Below are positions 9,837 to 23,081 of a stretch of DNA of 64,000 nt, piece by piece; the stretch's first letter is position 1; the number at the start of each line of letters is the position of its first letter. The stretch spans positions 1 through 64,000 of the forward strand of contig NZ_PDEQ01000001.1 of NCBI RefSeq assembly GCF_002554795.1, given 5' to 3'. The notes beneath the pieces were generated by a model. That model made no database searches. It had not been told where the DNA came from and worked only from the letters and a program-made list of their open reading frames with translations. The DNA is from Longibacter salinarum. GTDB taxonomy: Bacteria > Bacteroidota > Rhodothermia > Rhodothermales > Salinibacteraceae. The translations under genes and the position numbers were made by a program.

Positions 9837-12800
9837 ATGCCCACCCTTCTTAACGGCCAAATTGCAACCACCGGACATTTGGAGGATGCGCCGCCGCGCA
9901 AGACGTTTGCGGACATCCCCACGGTGTGGGATTACCCCGACTTTCTGGACGTTCAGATCAGAGCGTACCATGACTTCGTCCAGGACAACGTCCCGCCGGA
10001 AGATCGGTCGGACGACGAAGGCCTTCAAGCGGTCTTCCACGAACACTTTCCAATCAAGGACAGTCGCGAGCGCTATACGCTGGAGTTCATCTCGTATGAA
10101 CTCGATGCGCCGAAGCACACCATTGAGGAGTGCATCGCGCAGGGACTGACCTATTCCGTCCCGCTGAAGGCGACGCTTCGCCTTTCCAGCAAAGAAGAGG
10201 ACGGGGAAGACGAGGCCATTGAGGCCATCGAGCAGGAAGTGTACCTCGGTACGCTTCCGTATATGACGGAGCGAGGCACGTTCATCGTGAACGGGGCCGA
10301 GCGCGTCATCGTCTCCCAGCTCCACCGGAGCCCGGGCGTCTTCTTTAGCAAGGACATTCACTCGAACGGCACGGAGCTCTTCAGCGCTCGTGTCATTCCG
10401 TTCCGTGGCTCCTGGATGGAGTTCTCGACGGACGTTCGGGACGTTCTGTGGTCGTACGTCGACCGCAAAAAGAAGGTGCCGGTTACGACGCTTCTCCGCG
10501 CTCTCGGCTTCTCCGAGAATGAGGAGATTATCCGCATGTTCGATCTCGCGGATGCCGTTGACATTCCGGACGAAGATACGTTCGAGAAGTACCTCGACCG
10601 CGAGCTCGCCACCAGCGTCACGATCGAGAAAACGATCGAGATCGTCGATGAGGATACCGGCGAAGTTGTTGACGAGGAAACCGAGCGGGAAGTGATCCTT
10701 CCGGCGGAGCACGAGCTCGAAGAAGGCGACTTTGAGAAGCTCGACGAGCACGGCATCACGCGCGTCTACCTGATCAAGGAAGACGTGGACGATGAGGCGC
10801 TCGACAAGTCGACGCTCGTTTCGACGCTCAAGAAGGACCCGACGCATAACGAAGAGGAGGCTCTTCGCGAGATTTACCAGCAGCTGCGAGGGAGCGAGGC
10901 ACCCGACCTTGATACCGCCCGCAACGCGCTGGAGCGCCTGTTCTTCTCCGATAAGCGGTATGATCTCGGTGAAGTTGGGAGGTACCGCATCAACTCGCGC
11001 CTTGAGCTCGATGTCGACCCCGGCACGCAGGTGCTCACGAAGGAAGACATCGTCGGCATTGTGCGCGAACTCGTCAAGCTGCAGAACGGCGAGAGCACGG
11101 CGGACGACATTGACCACCTTGGCAACCGTCGCGTCAAGACAGTGGGCGAGCAGCTCGGTTCGCAGTTCTCCCTTGGTCTTGCGCGTATGGCGCGTACCAT
11201 CAAGGAGCGTATGAATCTGCGGGACGCTGACAAGTTTACTCCGCAGGATCTGGTGAACGCACGGACGATCTCGAGCGTGATCAACACGTTCTTCGGGACG
11301 AACCAGCTGAGCCAGTTCATGGACCAGACCAACCCGCTCGCGGAGCTGACGCATAAGCGTCGGATGTCCGCGCTTGGTCCGGGTGGACTGACGCGTGAGC
11401 GCGCCGGGTTTGAGGTGCGTGACGTCCACTATACGCACTACGGGCGCCTTTGCCCGATTGAGACGCCGGAGGGACCGAACATTGGTCTGATTTCCTCCTT
11501 GTGCGTCCACGGCGTGATCAACGACTTTGGCTTCATCGAGACGCCGTACCGCGTCGTGAAAGATGGTCGGGTCACGGAAGAGGTCGAGTACCTCTCAGCC
11601 GAGCAGGAAGACCGGGCCATCATCGCGCAGGCCAACGCGCCAATCGATGAGGACGGTAACTTCCAGACCGACCAGGTCAAGTGCCGTTTCCGAGGTGACT
11701 TCCCGATCGTGGAGCCGGACGAGGTCCAGTATATGGATGTCGCGCCGAACCAGATTGTGTCGCCCGCGGCCAGCCTGATCCCATTCATCTCGCACGATGA
11801 TGCAAACCGTGCGCTGATGGGGGCGAACATGCAGCGTCAGGCCGTTCCGCTCCTTCGCGCCGACAGCCCGATCGTGGGTACCGGCCTCGAGGGGCGTGCA
11901 GCCAAAGATTCGCGCGCTGTCGTCGTTGCGGAAGGTCCGGGTGAAGTCAAGTACGTCGATGCTGAGCGCATCGTTGTGCAGTACGACGAAGACCAGGACG
12001 AAACCGACCTTACGTTCGGCGAACCGGTTCGCGAGTACAAGCTGACCAAGTTCCGCCGTACGAACCAGGACACGGCGATGAACCAGAAGCCGATTGTTCG
12101 CGTCGGTCAGCGTGTCGAAGATGGCACGGTGATGACCGACGGGTTCGGTACCGAGAAAGGCGAGCTCGCGCTCGGTAAGAATGTGCTCTGCGCGTTCATG
12201 CCGTGGCACGGGTACAACTTCGAGGATGCCATCGTAATCAGCGAGCGCCTCGTTGCCGATGACGTCTACACCTCGGTTCACGTCGAAGAGTTCGAGCACG
12301 AAGTTCGTGACACGAAACGCGGCGAGGAGGAGTTGACTCGCGAGATTCCGAACGTCTCTGAGGAGGCCACGAAAGATCTCGACGAACGCGGCATCATCCG
12401 CGTCGGTGCAGAGGTCAATCCGGGTGACATCATCGTCGGTAAGATTACGCCGAAGGGCGAAACCGATCCGACGCCGGAAGAGAAGCTGCTTCGCGCCATC
12501 TTTGGTGACAAAGCGGGCGATGTGAAGGATGCCTCACTGAAGGCGAAGCCCGGCATGGACGGTGTCGTGATCGACACGAAACTGTTTAGCCGTCGGCAGC
12601 TCGATCCGGCCTCCAAGAAGATGGAGGAGCGGCGCCTCGAAAACATCGAAAACAACCTCGAGCGGGAGCGCGCCGATCTCAACGATCGCTTCTGGGGTAA
12701 ATTCTTTAAGCTCGTCGGTGACGTCGAGAGCGCTGGCATCGAGGATCGGGACGGAAACGTCATCCTGTCCGAAGGCGCCACGTTCAAAGAAGAAGCCTTC

Positions 12801-13700
12801 GACCAGGTCGATCCGCAGAGTCTGTCCACCCGCCTCAAGTTCACCGAGGACGAAGACCTTAACGAGCAGATCGCCACGCTGCTGCGCAACTACAAGTCGC
12901 GCCGCCGCGACATCGAAGGCAAGGCCAAGCGTGAGAAGCACCAGGTGCAGATGGGCGACGAACTGCCCGCTGGCATCGTTCAGATGGCGAAGGTCTACGT
13001 TGCACGTAAGCGGAAAATCTCCGTGGGCGACAAGATGGCCGGACGCCACGGCAACAAGGGTGTCATTGCGAAGGTCGTGCCCCAGGAGGACATGCCGTTC
13101 CTCGAAGATGGTACGCCCGTCGACATCTGCCTTAACCCGCTCGGTGTGCCGTCACGTATGAACCTCGGGCAGATCTACGAAACGCTGCTCGGATGGGCTG
13201 GTGACCAGCTCGGTGTCAAGTACGCGACGCCGATCTTCGACGGTGCATCCATGGATGACATTGCCGAAGAGCTCGAGAAAGCCGGTCTACCGCGCGACGG
13301 TAAGGCCCAGCTTTACAACGGTCGCACCGGTGACCCATTCGACGAGAAAACGACGGTTGGGCACATCTACATGATGAAGCTCAGCCACCTCATCGAAGAC
13401 AAGATGCACGCCCGGTCGATCGGACCGTACAGCCTCATTACGCAGCAACCGCTGGGTGGTAAGGCGCAGTTCGGTGGTCAGCGTCTCGGTGAGATGGAGG
13501 TCTGGGCCCTCTACGCTTATGGAGCGTCGCACACGCTTCAAGAGATGCTCACCTACAAGTCGGACGATGTCTCGGGTCGCTCCCGGGCCTATGAGTCGAT
13601 CGTTAAAGGCAAGAACATGCCCTCGTCGGGTGTCCCGGAAAGCTTTAACGTCCTCGTCCGCGAGCTGCAGGGGCTCGGCCTCGAAGTCACGCTCGATTGA
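9837..13700 (+). CDS. rpoB: DNA-directed RNA polymerase subunit beta
   Basis: A 1287-residue beta subunit. Landmarks in order are the lobe region with VNGAERVIVSQLHRSPGVFF, the rifampicin-pocket region (NQLSQFMDQTNPLAELTHKR, then RRMSALGPGGLTRERAGFEV), CPIETPEGPNIGLI, the GHNG-type MAGRHGNKGVIAKV, and the C-terminal MEVWALYAYGASHTLQEM. Acidic insertions near residues 270-330 fit a salt-adapted lineage. rpoC follows after 110 bases on the same strand. Confidence 0.98.
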   Translation: MPTLLNGQIATTGHLEDAPPRKTFADIPTVWDYPDFLDVQIRAYHDFVQDNVPPEDRSDDEGLQAVFHEHFPIKDSRERYTLEFISYELDAPKHTIEECIAQGLTYSVPLKATLRLSSKEEDGEDEAIEAIEQEVYLGTLPYMTERGTFIVNGAERVIVSQLHRSPGVFFSKDIHSNGTELFSARVIPFRGSWMEFSTDVRDVLWSYVDRKKKVPVTTLLRALGFSENEEIIRMFDLADAVDIPDEDTFEKYLDRELATSVTIEKTIEIVDEDTGEVVDEETEREVILPAEHELEEGDFEKLDEHGITRVYLIKEDVDDEALDKSTLVSTLKKDPTHNEEEALREIYQQLRGSEAPDLDTARNALERLFFSDKRYDLGEVGRYRINSRLELDVDPGTQVLTKEDIVGIVRELVKLQNGESTADDIDHLGNRRVKTVGEQLGSQFSLGLARMARTIKERMNLRDADKFTPQDLVNARTISSVINTFFGTNQLSQFMDQTNPLAELTHKRRMSALGPGGLTRERAGFEVRDVHYTHYGRLCPIETPEGPNIGLISSLCVHGVINDFGFIETPYRVVKDGRVTEEVEYLSAEQEDRAIIAQANAPIDEDGNFQTDQVKCRFRGDFPIVEPDEVQYMDVAPNQIVSPAASLIPFISHDDANRALMGANMQRQAVPLLRADSPIVGTGLEGRAAKDSRAVVVAEGPGEVKYVDAERIVVQYDEDQDETDLTFGEPVREYKLTKFRRTNQDTAMNQKPIVRVGQRVEDGTVMTDGFGTEKGELALGKNVLCAFMPWHGYNFEDAIVISERLVADDVYTSVHVEEFEHEVRDTKRGEEELTREIPNVSEEATKDLDERGIIRVGAEVNPGDIIVGKITPKGETDPTPEEKLLRAIFGDKAGDVKDASLKAKPGMDGVVIDTKLFSRRQLDPASKKMEERRLENIENNLERERADLNDRFWGKFFKLVGDVESAGIEDRDGNVILSEGATFKEEAFDQVDPQSLSTRLKFTEDEDLNEQIATLLRNYKSRRRDIEGKAKREKHQVQMGDELPAGIVQMAKVYVARKRKISVGDKMAGRHGNKGVIAKVVPQEDMPFLEDGTPVDICLNPLGVPSRMNLGQIYETLLGWAGDQLGVKYATPIFDGASMDDIAEELEKAGLPRDGKAQLYNGRTGDPFDEKTTVGHIYMMKLSHLIEDKMHARSIGPYSLITQQPLGGKAQFGGQRLGEMEVWALYAYGASHTLQEMLTYKSDDVSGRSRAYESIVKGKNMPSSGVPESFNVLVRELQGLGLEVTLD

Positions 13701-13810
13701 TTGCGGAGTGCTGTGCCGGGTAAGGGAAAGGGGGGCGGCCCCGCCCGATCCCGGCACGGTTCCTCTCTGCGTCAACTCCGCATTCCGAATTTCACATTCC
13801 GCAATCGAAT

Positions 13811-18124
<4,314 letters not shown>

Positions 18125-18171
18125 ACCCATGGCGTTGACCTTCTCGGTCGCGCTCAGAAGCAAACACACAG

Positions 18172-18211
18172 CCGTCCCGGTCTCCATCGTGAGGCCGGGA
18201 CGGTTTTTTTT
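18172..18211 (+). terminator. Intrinsic terminator after rpoC
   Basis: CCGTCCCGG (18172-18180) pairs with CCGGGACGG (18195-18203), followed by eight T. This is a textbook rho-independent terminator for the polymerase operon. Confidence 0.93.
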
Positions 18212-18483
18212 ATTACAACACCCTTTTTGATCGTGGTATCTGTACGCGGTACGTTATCACCAAGATTAGACATGTGTGTGCAGTAATTAGCACGATTATT
18301 GAAGAGATAAATTTAGTGGTTTGGAGGCGTTCGTCTCGCGGAAAGCACCGATACCCTGGGCCCGTCTTTGTCTGCCACGTATCCGGACCGCAGGACGCTT
18401 TGGTAGGAGACGTACCCATAATCGACGGTAGTCGATGACCGCTCACTCACGTTCGACATCCCCGTAGTCCTTCAAAATTACCT

Positions 18484-20835
18484 ATGAGATCAAGAGTTAC
18501 GACCGCTTCGACTCTTTTCACATTACTCAGTCTCCTGATAACCTTCGGTTCTGCGGGTTCAGCGCACGCCCAACGCGGGGATGTCGTCGTCGACGATGAT
18601 GGCGCAGCTTCTGTCGGAAACCCGGTCAACTGCGATGGCAGTGGAACCACCGACGTGTATGCCTCGGTCACGGACGCGGTGAACGCCGTGAATGGCGACG
18701 GGAACCTGGAATCGATTTATATTTGCCCGGGCACCTACGGTGCGGATGAGAACGTGTTAATCGAATCGAACCTGACGATTACCGGGGCGGGTGTGGATCT
18801 CGTTACCCTGGAATCATCCGCTTCGGATGCCCAGGAAGAAGCAATGACCGTTGCGAGCGGATTCGGCCTCTCCGGGATCGAATTGGGCAACTTCACCATC
18901 GTGCATAATAGTTCTGGCATTGCGAATGCCTCCACGATCGTGATTGGAGATGATGTCGATGGCGTTGAAATCGCCGACATCAGACTTCAACGACAGGGAG
19001 ATCTCAGCAATACGTCGTCTGCCATGCAGTTGAACGGGACAAACATCGAAGTCAAGAACTCCGAGGTCTCTGGAGGTCCCATTGGCTTTTATGGTGACCC
19101 GCAGCACAACTACACGATTCAAAATAACACCGTCCGTGGGGCCGGCGATGAAGCGATTTGGATCGTCGACGGCGACAACATCGCCATTGTTGATAATGTG
19201 ATCGAGGCGACGGCAGACGGAGATGCCGGTGATGACTACATCGGCATCGCCGTGTACAATGCCGAGACGTCCCTGCGGCTCACAGGAAATGATGTTCGGG
19301 AAATCACCCGTTCAGCAGTGCTCCTGGGTGCGGGTATTCCTATCGAGAACCCCGTCGACGCTTCGGTGGTGCCGTTGGCAGACGCCGGGCAGATGCGCAG
19401 CCTTGTTCTTGCGAATAATACTCTCGGTCCCGTCGCCTTCCTCACGGAGTCCGATGCGTCTACGCTTCGAAGCGAGTCAGGCAACGCCTCCAGCAATGCT
19501 ACGGGTGTGCATGTTCTCCGCCGGACGATCACCCTTGCGCCATCGACAGGTGGATCGGCCGCTTATGGCAACTCTGCACTTGATGCCGCCTCTAGTGGGG
19601 ACGTCATACAGCTTACCAATAACGCGACGTACTCTGAGTCTGTCACGCTTGGTAAGAATCTGGGATTCGCCGTTCCCAACGCGGCCGAGATCGACGAAAT
19701 TACGCTTTCCGACAATGTCGTAGTGACTACCCCGTCAGGTACACTGACCATCGTATCGGCTCTTAACGTTGGTCTGAATACAGAGATTGACGGGAACGCG
19801 GTCGTGCTCGAATCTCAGGCGTCGTTGTCTGATGGGGGCCTCCTCTCAGGCCGCCTTCAGGTGACACGGACCGTCGGTTCGGGGCAAAGCTCTTCGTTTG
19901 GCAACATCGGGCTGTCGCTAACCTCGAACGGTACCACCGGGCCGGGGGAGGTTACGGTAACACGCATTGACGGAGAGCCGGTCACGGATGGCGTCGGCTC
20001 CATTAATCGTTTATACGATGTGACCGCGGCGACGAACACCGGCCTCAATCTCGACGTTGACGTGGAATACGATGATGGATCGAACGGTGGGGATGATGAG
20101 CTGTCGACAGCATCCGTCAACGATGCAAGTCTGCTCGGCCTTTTTCACTCAGCAGACGGTGGACAGACCTGGCTGGAGGAGCCAGGTGTCTCCAGAGATC
20201 TTGCGAACAACACGTTCTCGGTTTCTGGGCTGTCGGCTCTTGGGCGTTATACACTGGCAGAAGCCGGTGGTGCACTTCCCGTCGAGTTAGCATCGTTTTC
20301 GGCGCATCTGGAAGGCCAGGACGTTGTTCTTACGTGGGCGACCACGTCCGAGACGAACAACGCGGGATTCCGAGTACAGCAAAAATCAGCCGGTGCGTTT
20401 GACGATGTTGGATTTGTTGATGGTGTCGTCAACTCGGTGGACAAACGAACGTACGTCTATCGGGTGAATGACCTGGACGTGGGACCGCATACGTTTCGGC
20501 TGGAACAGGTTGATCTTGATGGTAGCACTTCGTTGAGCGATGAGGTGACGGTCTCGGTTGGTCTGAAAGGGGCGTACGAGGTGTCGCCGGTGTCTCCGAA
20601 TCCCGTATCCGATCGGGCGGAATTCAAGGTTGCTGTCAAGTCGCAACAGCGTGTTGTCGTCGAGCTGTTCGATGCGCTCGGTCGACGCGTACGCACCCTT
20701 TATGACGGGGAAATGCGTCCAGGAACGGCTCATCCCGTCACGGTTCAGCGTGCCTCACTTACGAGTGGTCATTACTTCATCCGAGTTCAGGGAGAAGGAT
20801 TCGCTACCACTCGCAGGATGGTGATCGTGCAGTAA
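18484..20835 (+). CDS. Secreted beta-helix protein with type IX sorting domain
   Basis: A 783-residue secreted protein. Residues 1-30 are a Sec signal peptide ending AHAQ. Residues about 35-290 carry repeated N-x-I/V, D-N-x-I and N-N-x-V turns (TIQNNTVRGAGDEAIWIVDG, NIAIVDNVIEA), typical of right-handed parallel beta-helix pectate-lyase-like domains. Residues about 590-690 form a fibronectin-like segment starting LPVELASFSA. The last about 85 residues (SPVSPNPVSDRAEF, LFDALGRRVRTLYDG, LTSGHYFIRVQ) match the Por-secretion/T9SS C-terminal sorting domain. The substrate is unknown. A T9SS plug-like gene at 43816 supports this export route. Confidence 0.85.
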   Translation: MRSRVTTASTLFTLLSLLITFGSAGSAHAQRGDVVVDDDGAASVGNPVNCDGSGTTDVYASVTDAVNAVNGDGNLESIYICPGTYGADENVLIESNLTITGAGVDLVTLESSASDAQEEAMTVASGFGLSGIELGNFTIVHNSSGIANASTIVIGDDVDGVEIADIRLQRQGDLSNTSSAMQLNGTNIEVKNSEVSGGPIGFYGDPQHNYTIQNNTVRGAGDEAIWIVDGDNIAIVDNVIEATADGDAGDDYIGIAVYNAETSLRLTGNDVREITRSAVLLGAGIPIENPVDASVVPLADAGQMRSLVLANNTLGPVAFLTESDASTLRSESGNASSNATGVHVLRRTITLAPSTGGSAAYGNSALDAASSGDVIQLTNNATYSESVTLGKNLGFAVPNAAEIDEITLSDNVVVTTPSGTLTIVSALNVGLNTEIDGNAVVLESQASLSDGGLLSGRLQVTRTVGSGQSSSFGNIGLSLTSNGTTGPGEVTVTRIDGEPVTDGVGSINRLYDVTAATNTGLNLDVDVEYDDGSNGGDDELSTASVNDASLLGLFHSADGGQTWLEEPGVSRDLANNTFSVSGLSALGRYTLAEAGGALPVELASFSAHLEGQDVVLTWATTSETNNAGFRVQQKSAGAFDDVGFVDGVVNSVDKRTYVYRVNDLDVGPHTFRLEQVDLDGSTSLSDEVTVSVGLKGAYEVSPVSPNPVSDRAEFKVAVKSQQRVVVELFDALGRRVRTLYDGEMRPGTAHPVTVQRASLTSGHYFIRVQGEGFATTRRMVIVQ

Positions 20836-20872
20836 CGTGGACGCGCTGGCATTCCGAACCGCCTGAAAGACG

Positions 20873-20907
20873 AGAAGGGGCGCGTTTTTTACGACAGCGT
20901 CCCTTCT
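20873..20907. terminator. Hairpin downstream of the beta-helix gene
   Basis: AGAAGGGGCGC (20873-20883) pairs with GCGTCCCTTCT (20897-20907) through 11 pairs with one G-T. The T-run lies inside the loop rather than after the stem. It probably acts as the end of the transcript from 18484. Confidence 0.5.
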
Positions 20908-21050
20908 GGTGTGTCAGCGAGTATCGATCATATGTGTGCGCAGCGCCCTAATACTGAATCCAAATGACGCTGTACGGATACCGTGTCTCGGCCGCTGGGG
21001 ATGGTGCCTTGTAGTAGGTCGAGGGGAAGGAGATCAGGTATGCAAACAGA

Positions 21051-21086
21051 AGCGCCCCGGCTCGTCATGAGCGGGGCGCTTTGTCT
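21051..21086. terminator. Bidirectional terminator-like hairpin
   Basis: AGCGCCCCG (21051-21059) pairs perfectly with CGGGGCGCT (21072-21080), flanked by TTTGTCT on the plus side and TTCTGTTTG on the minus side. It lies 115 bases past the end of the minus-strand immunity gene (21195), so it can terminate the toxin/immunity transcript. Confidence 0.65.
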
Positions 21087-21194
21087 GTAAAATAGCGGCG
21101 TGTCGTTAGAAATCCCCGGACTCGATCTCAGGAAGAATGCGATTTAGTCTCGGGGGTGCTAGTTTCACATAACTACGGGTATCGGTATACTGCC

Positions 21195-21572
21195 TTACGG
21201 TGAGGACATCTGTTGAAGAAGCCGATCAAAGCTCAAAAGCACATTAACCGCATCTCCGAACTCGCGACCCGTAAGCGCGACATACTCATCAGGTCCTGCT
21301 TCTTCCAGTGCAATACCCAGTGCGTTTCTCAGCGACCAGAATATATCCGTGGGGTACGTAATCGTCACTGAGTCAGTTGTGTCCACTTGCTTTAGACGTT
21401 CTAGTAGAGCACGTGCCTCTGTCTCCGTGAGGTTCGTATGAGACTGGTAACTCGGTACCCCAATTCCATTGATGCACTCGATGAGACCACGCCGAATGGT
21501 TGTGAACTCGTAAGGTGTCATGGAGAGGGTTGCCTCGCATCTGCCGGACCGATCTACTCGTACTATATCCAT
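21195..21572 (-). CDS. Putative immunity protein, second copy
   Basis: A 125-residue cytosolic protein with no signal peptide. Residues about 48-122 align colinearly with the C-terminal half of the protein encoded at 22672-23076. Shared features are an A-[RK]-A-L-x-x-R-L-[RK]-Q helix, an R-N-x-L helix, E-Y, then A-x-N-V-L and F-x-R-[IL]-L. It starts 9 bases after the stop of a toxin-like C-terminal fragment, as the first immunity gene follows its intact toxin. The family is not one I can name; the immunity role is inferred from position and paralogy. Confidence 0.65.
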   Translation of the reverse strand: MDIVRVDRSGRCEATLSMTPYEFTTIRRGLIECINGIGVPSYQSHTNLTETEARALLERLKQVDTTDSVTITYPTDIFWSLRNALGIALEEAGPDEYVALTGREFGDAVNVLLSFDRLLQQMSSP

Positions 21573-21581
21573 AGCTAACTA

Positions 21582-21731
21582 TTACTTCCACTCATGGTTA
21601 CAATAGTCTCGTTCGTTCCTGGGCGAGAACGCAGTCCCTCCGACGCTGCTTGAGGGTCGGTAAATTACAATTGTGCCACGGACACCGTGATAATCACTCC
21701 AAAGGGCGTAGCCTGGATGCGTATTAGAGTA
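21582..21731 (-). pseudogene. Second toxin C-terminus, orphaned beside the IS
   Basis: The 49 codons after the IS terminus read WSDYHGVRGTIVIYRP and GGTAFSP. They match the end of the 376-residue toxin at 23082-24212 (WSHDYGSRGTIVIWRP, GGTVFSP). No signal peptide, linker or start belongs to this copy. Its frame is continuous with the transposase frame across the IS end, so it could be translated only as a tail on the transposase. It is followed 9 bases later by a homologous immunity gene. Confidence 0.8.
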
Positions 21732-22313
21732 GGCAGTGTTTGAAAACTCGAGTGTCCGGAAGCAGCGCCGGATAAACGCTAGTTTGACCATCGTCAGATA
21801 GCACCGGGCGTACTTCTCGTACCGGGTCGCCAGCCGACGACATTCCTTCAGCCAGCCGATCAACCGTTCAATCACATTCCGTTTTGCATAAACCGCGTTG
21901 TCACATACCGGAGGTCGTCCTCTGCGGCGACGCTTCCGCCCCGTCCCGACGCGGCGTTCGGGAATCATCGCCCGAATCCCTCGCCGTCGCAGGTACCGGC
22001 GAACGTTTCGCGCATCGTAGCTTCGATCGGCCACCAGTACGTTGGGCCCCGTGCGAGGTCGACCCGGCCCTTGGTGTGGAACGCGCACGGCGTCCATCAG
22101 CGGCTCCAGTTGAGTCACGTCGTGGCGCTGGCCCGCTGAAAGACAGGCCGCGAGCGGCACGCCTCCGGCATCGCAAACCACGTGAATCTTAGTGGTCAAA
22201 CCGCCCCGGGAGCGTCCGAGGGCCTGATCCGGGGACGCGCCGAGCCCCCTTTTTTCACCGGCGCCCCTGCAGCGGCTCGGCTGGCGCGAACGCTGGTCGA
22301 ATCGATCATCCAC
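21582..22313 (-). CDS. IS5-family transposase, downstream frame (fused to toxin tail)
   Basis: The second half of an IS5-type (IS427-like) DDE transposase. It has the second catalytic Asp in LVADRSYDARNVRRYL and the catalytic Glu in KRNVIERLIGWLKECRRLATRYEK. The frame overlaps the upstream transposase frame and is reached by a -1 slip on A6 (22250-22255). The IS-encoded part ends about 21732 with FSNTA. There is no stop in the element, so translation runs 49 codons into the flanking toxin fragment and stops at 21582. The independent start of this frame is only nominal. Confidence 0.85.
   Translation of the reverse strand: MDDRFDQRSRQPSRCRGAGEKRGLGASPDQALGRSRGGLTTKIHVVCDAGGVPLAACLSAGQRHDVTQLEPLMDAVRVPHQGPGRPRTGPNVLVADRSYDARNVRRYLRRRGIRAMIPERRVGTGRKRRRRGRPPVCDNAVYAKRNVIERLIGWLKECRRLATRYEKYARCYLTMVKLAFIRRCFRTLEFSNTAYSNTHPGYALWSDYHGVRGTIVIYRPSSSVGGTAFSPRNERDYCNHEWK
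21732..21749. repeat. IS terminal inverted repeat, left
   Basis: GGCAGTGTTTGAAAACTC. Compared with the complement of the right end it shares an uninterrupted TGTTTGAAAA core and TC after one mismatch. Confidence 0.7.
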
Positions 22314-22594
22314 GTCGCGTAGTCAATAAGACCCCGTTGGTCGAGTTCAGCCTGAAGCCGTTTTAGAATACGATCAAACAGGCCGCTTGCTTCCCAGCGG
22401 CGAAAGCGCGAGTAGACGGTTTGCCACCCGCCGTAGCGTTCAGGCATGTCGCGACAAGCCGCGCCGGAGCAGAGAATCCACAGGATGCCGTTGAGCACCC
22501 GACGGTCACTGAGGCGAGGCCGGCCCATGATCTGCTCGGGAAACAGGTCTTCGATCCGTTCCCACTGCACGTCTGTCAGCTCGTAGCGGTGCAT
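22196..22594 (-). CDS. IS5-family transposase, upstream frame
   Basis: A 132-residue N-terminal half. It begins MHRYELTDVQWERIEDLFP and contains RRVLNGILWILCSGAACRDM and the first catalytic Asp in WMIDSTSVRA, all typical of the IS5/IS427 DUF4096-type N-terminus. The zero frame reaches GTG-AAA-AAA at 22258-22250. A -1 slip there joins it to the second frame, giving a complete DDE enzyme. Without the slip it ends at 22196 with a nonsense tail. Confidence 0.88.
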   Translation of the reverse strand: MHRYELTDVQWERIEDLFPEQIMGRPRLSDRRVLNGILWILCSGAACRDMPERYGGWQTVYSRFRRWEASGLFDRILKRLQAELDQRGLIDYATWMIDSTSVRASRAAAGAPVKKGGSARPRIRPSDAPGAV

Positions 22595-22654
22595 CGGACA
22601 AGAAACGTTAGTGGTTGCAATCTCAAGGAGCGGTCGTCAAGATACTCACTGCCG

Positions 22655-22672
22655 GACTTTTCAAACAGAGCT
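22655..22672. repeat. IS terminal inverted repeat, right
   Basis: GACTTTTCAAACAGAGCT, matching the left end in inverted orientation with a 10-base perfect core. Its last base supplies the third base of the stop codon of the adjacent immunity gene. Confidence 0.7.
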
Positions 22673-23076
22673 TAGAACTTACCGGTCTCAATCTCGGCCA
22701 GAATACGGCTGAATTCGGCGAGCACGTTCTCCGCAACCTGATACTTCTGACCGGAACGGTAGAGGTACTCTTTCTCACCAAGCTCCTTCAGCGTCAGTTC
22801 TAGACAGTTTCGAACCGTCCTAAACTCGTCAAGGCTAAGGGTGATCTCGCCATCCGCCTCTGTGTTCTCGAAGGACTCTTCAAACTGTCTAAGGCGTCCA
22901 TGAAGTGCTTTTGCATCTTCTCTAGACATCCCAAGTTGCTTTTTTCGATCTTCAACCGCAAAACCCATCGAGGCCTCCAAAACTCCGTTACGGGCTGCAC
23001 GCCTCTCGATTCTGTTCAACGCAAGAGTTGCAAATCGCTCTCCTGATGAGTTTCTGTCTGATTTGATGTGTCTCAT
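22672..23076 (-). CDS. Putative immunity protein for the upstream toxin
   Basis: A 134-residue charged, helical cytosolic protein with no signal peptide. It starts 5 bases after the toxin stop at 23082, a spacing typical of toxin/immunity pairs. Residues about 50-130 are homologous to the second small protein at 21195-21572. The N-terminal 45 residues (basic, NRIERRAARNG) are absent from that copy. Its TAA stop spans the IS boundary: TA from the flank and A from the IS. In the uninterrupted sequence the frame would continue. The function is inferred from context. Confidence 0.68.
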   Translation of the reverse strand: MRHIKSDRNSSGERFATLALNRIERRAARNGVLEASMGFAVEDRKKQLGMSREDAKALHGRLRQFEESFENTEADGEITLSLDEFRTVRNCLELTLKELGEKEYLYRSGQKYQVAENVLAEFSRILAEIETGKF

Positions 23077-23081
23077 GAGTT

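Larger units (their letters stand above)
21732..22672 (-). mobile_element. IS5-type insertion sequence (about 941 bp)
   Basis: The ends were found by matching inverted termini: TGTTTGAAAACTC at 21737-21749 and its near complement GACTTTTCAAACA at 22655-22667. Both termini have G-C near the outer edge and are flanked by TA (21730-21731 and 22673-22674), a possible 2-bp target duplication. Two overlapping transposase frames fill the element. The insertion separates an immunity gene from a second toxin fragment. The boundaries are uncertain by a few bases. Confidence 0.75.

Noticed and set aside
9717-11510. A 597-codon minus-strand frame opposite rpoB
   Set aside because: Same codon-bias shadow effect; the sense strand encodes an unambiguous RpoB.
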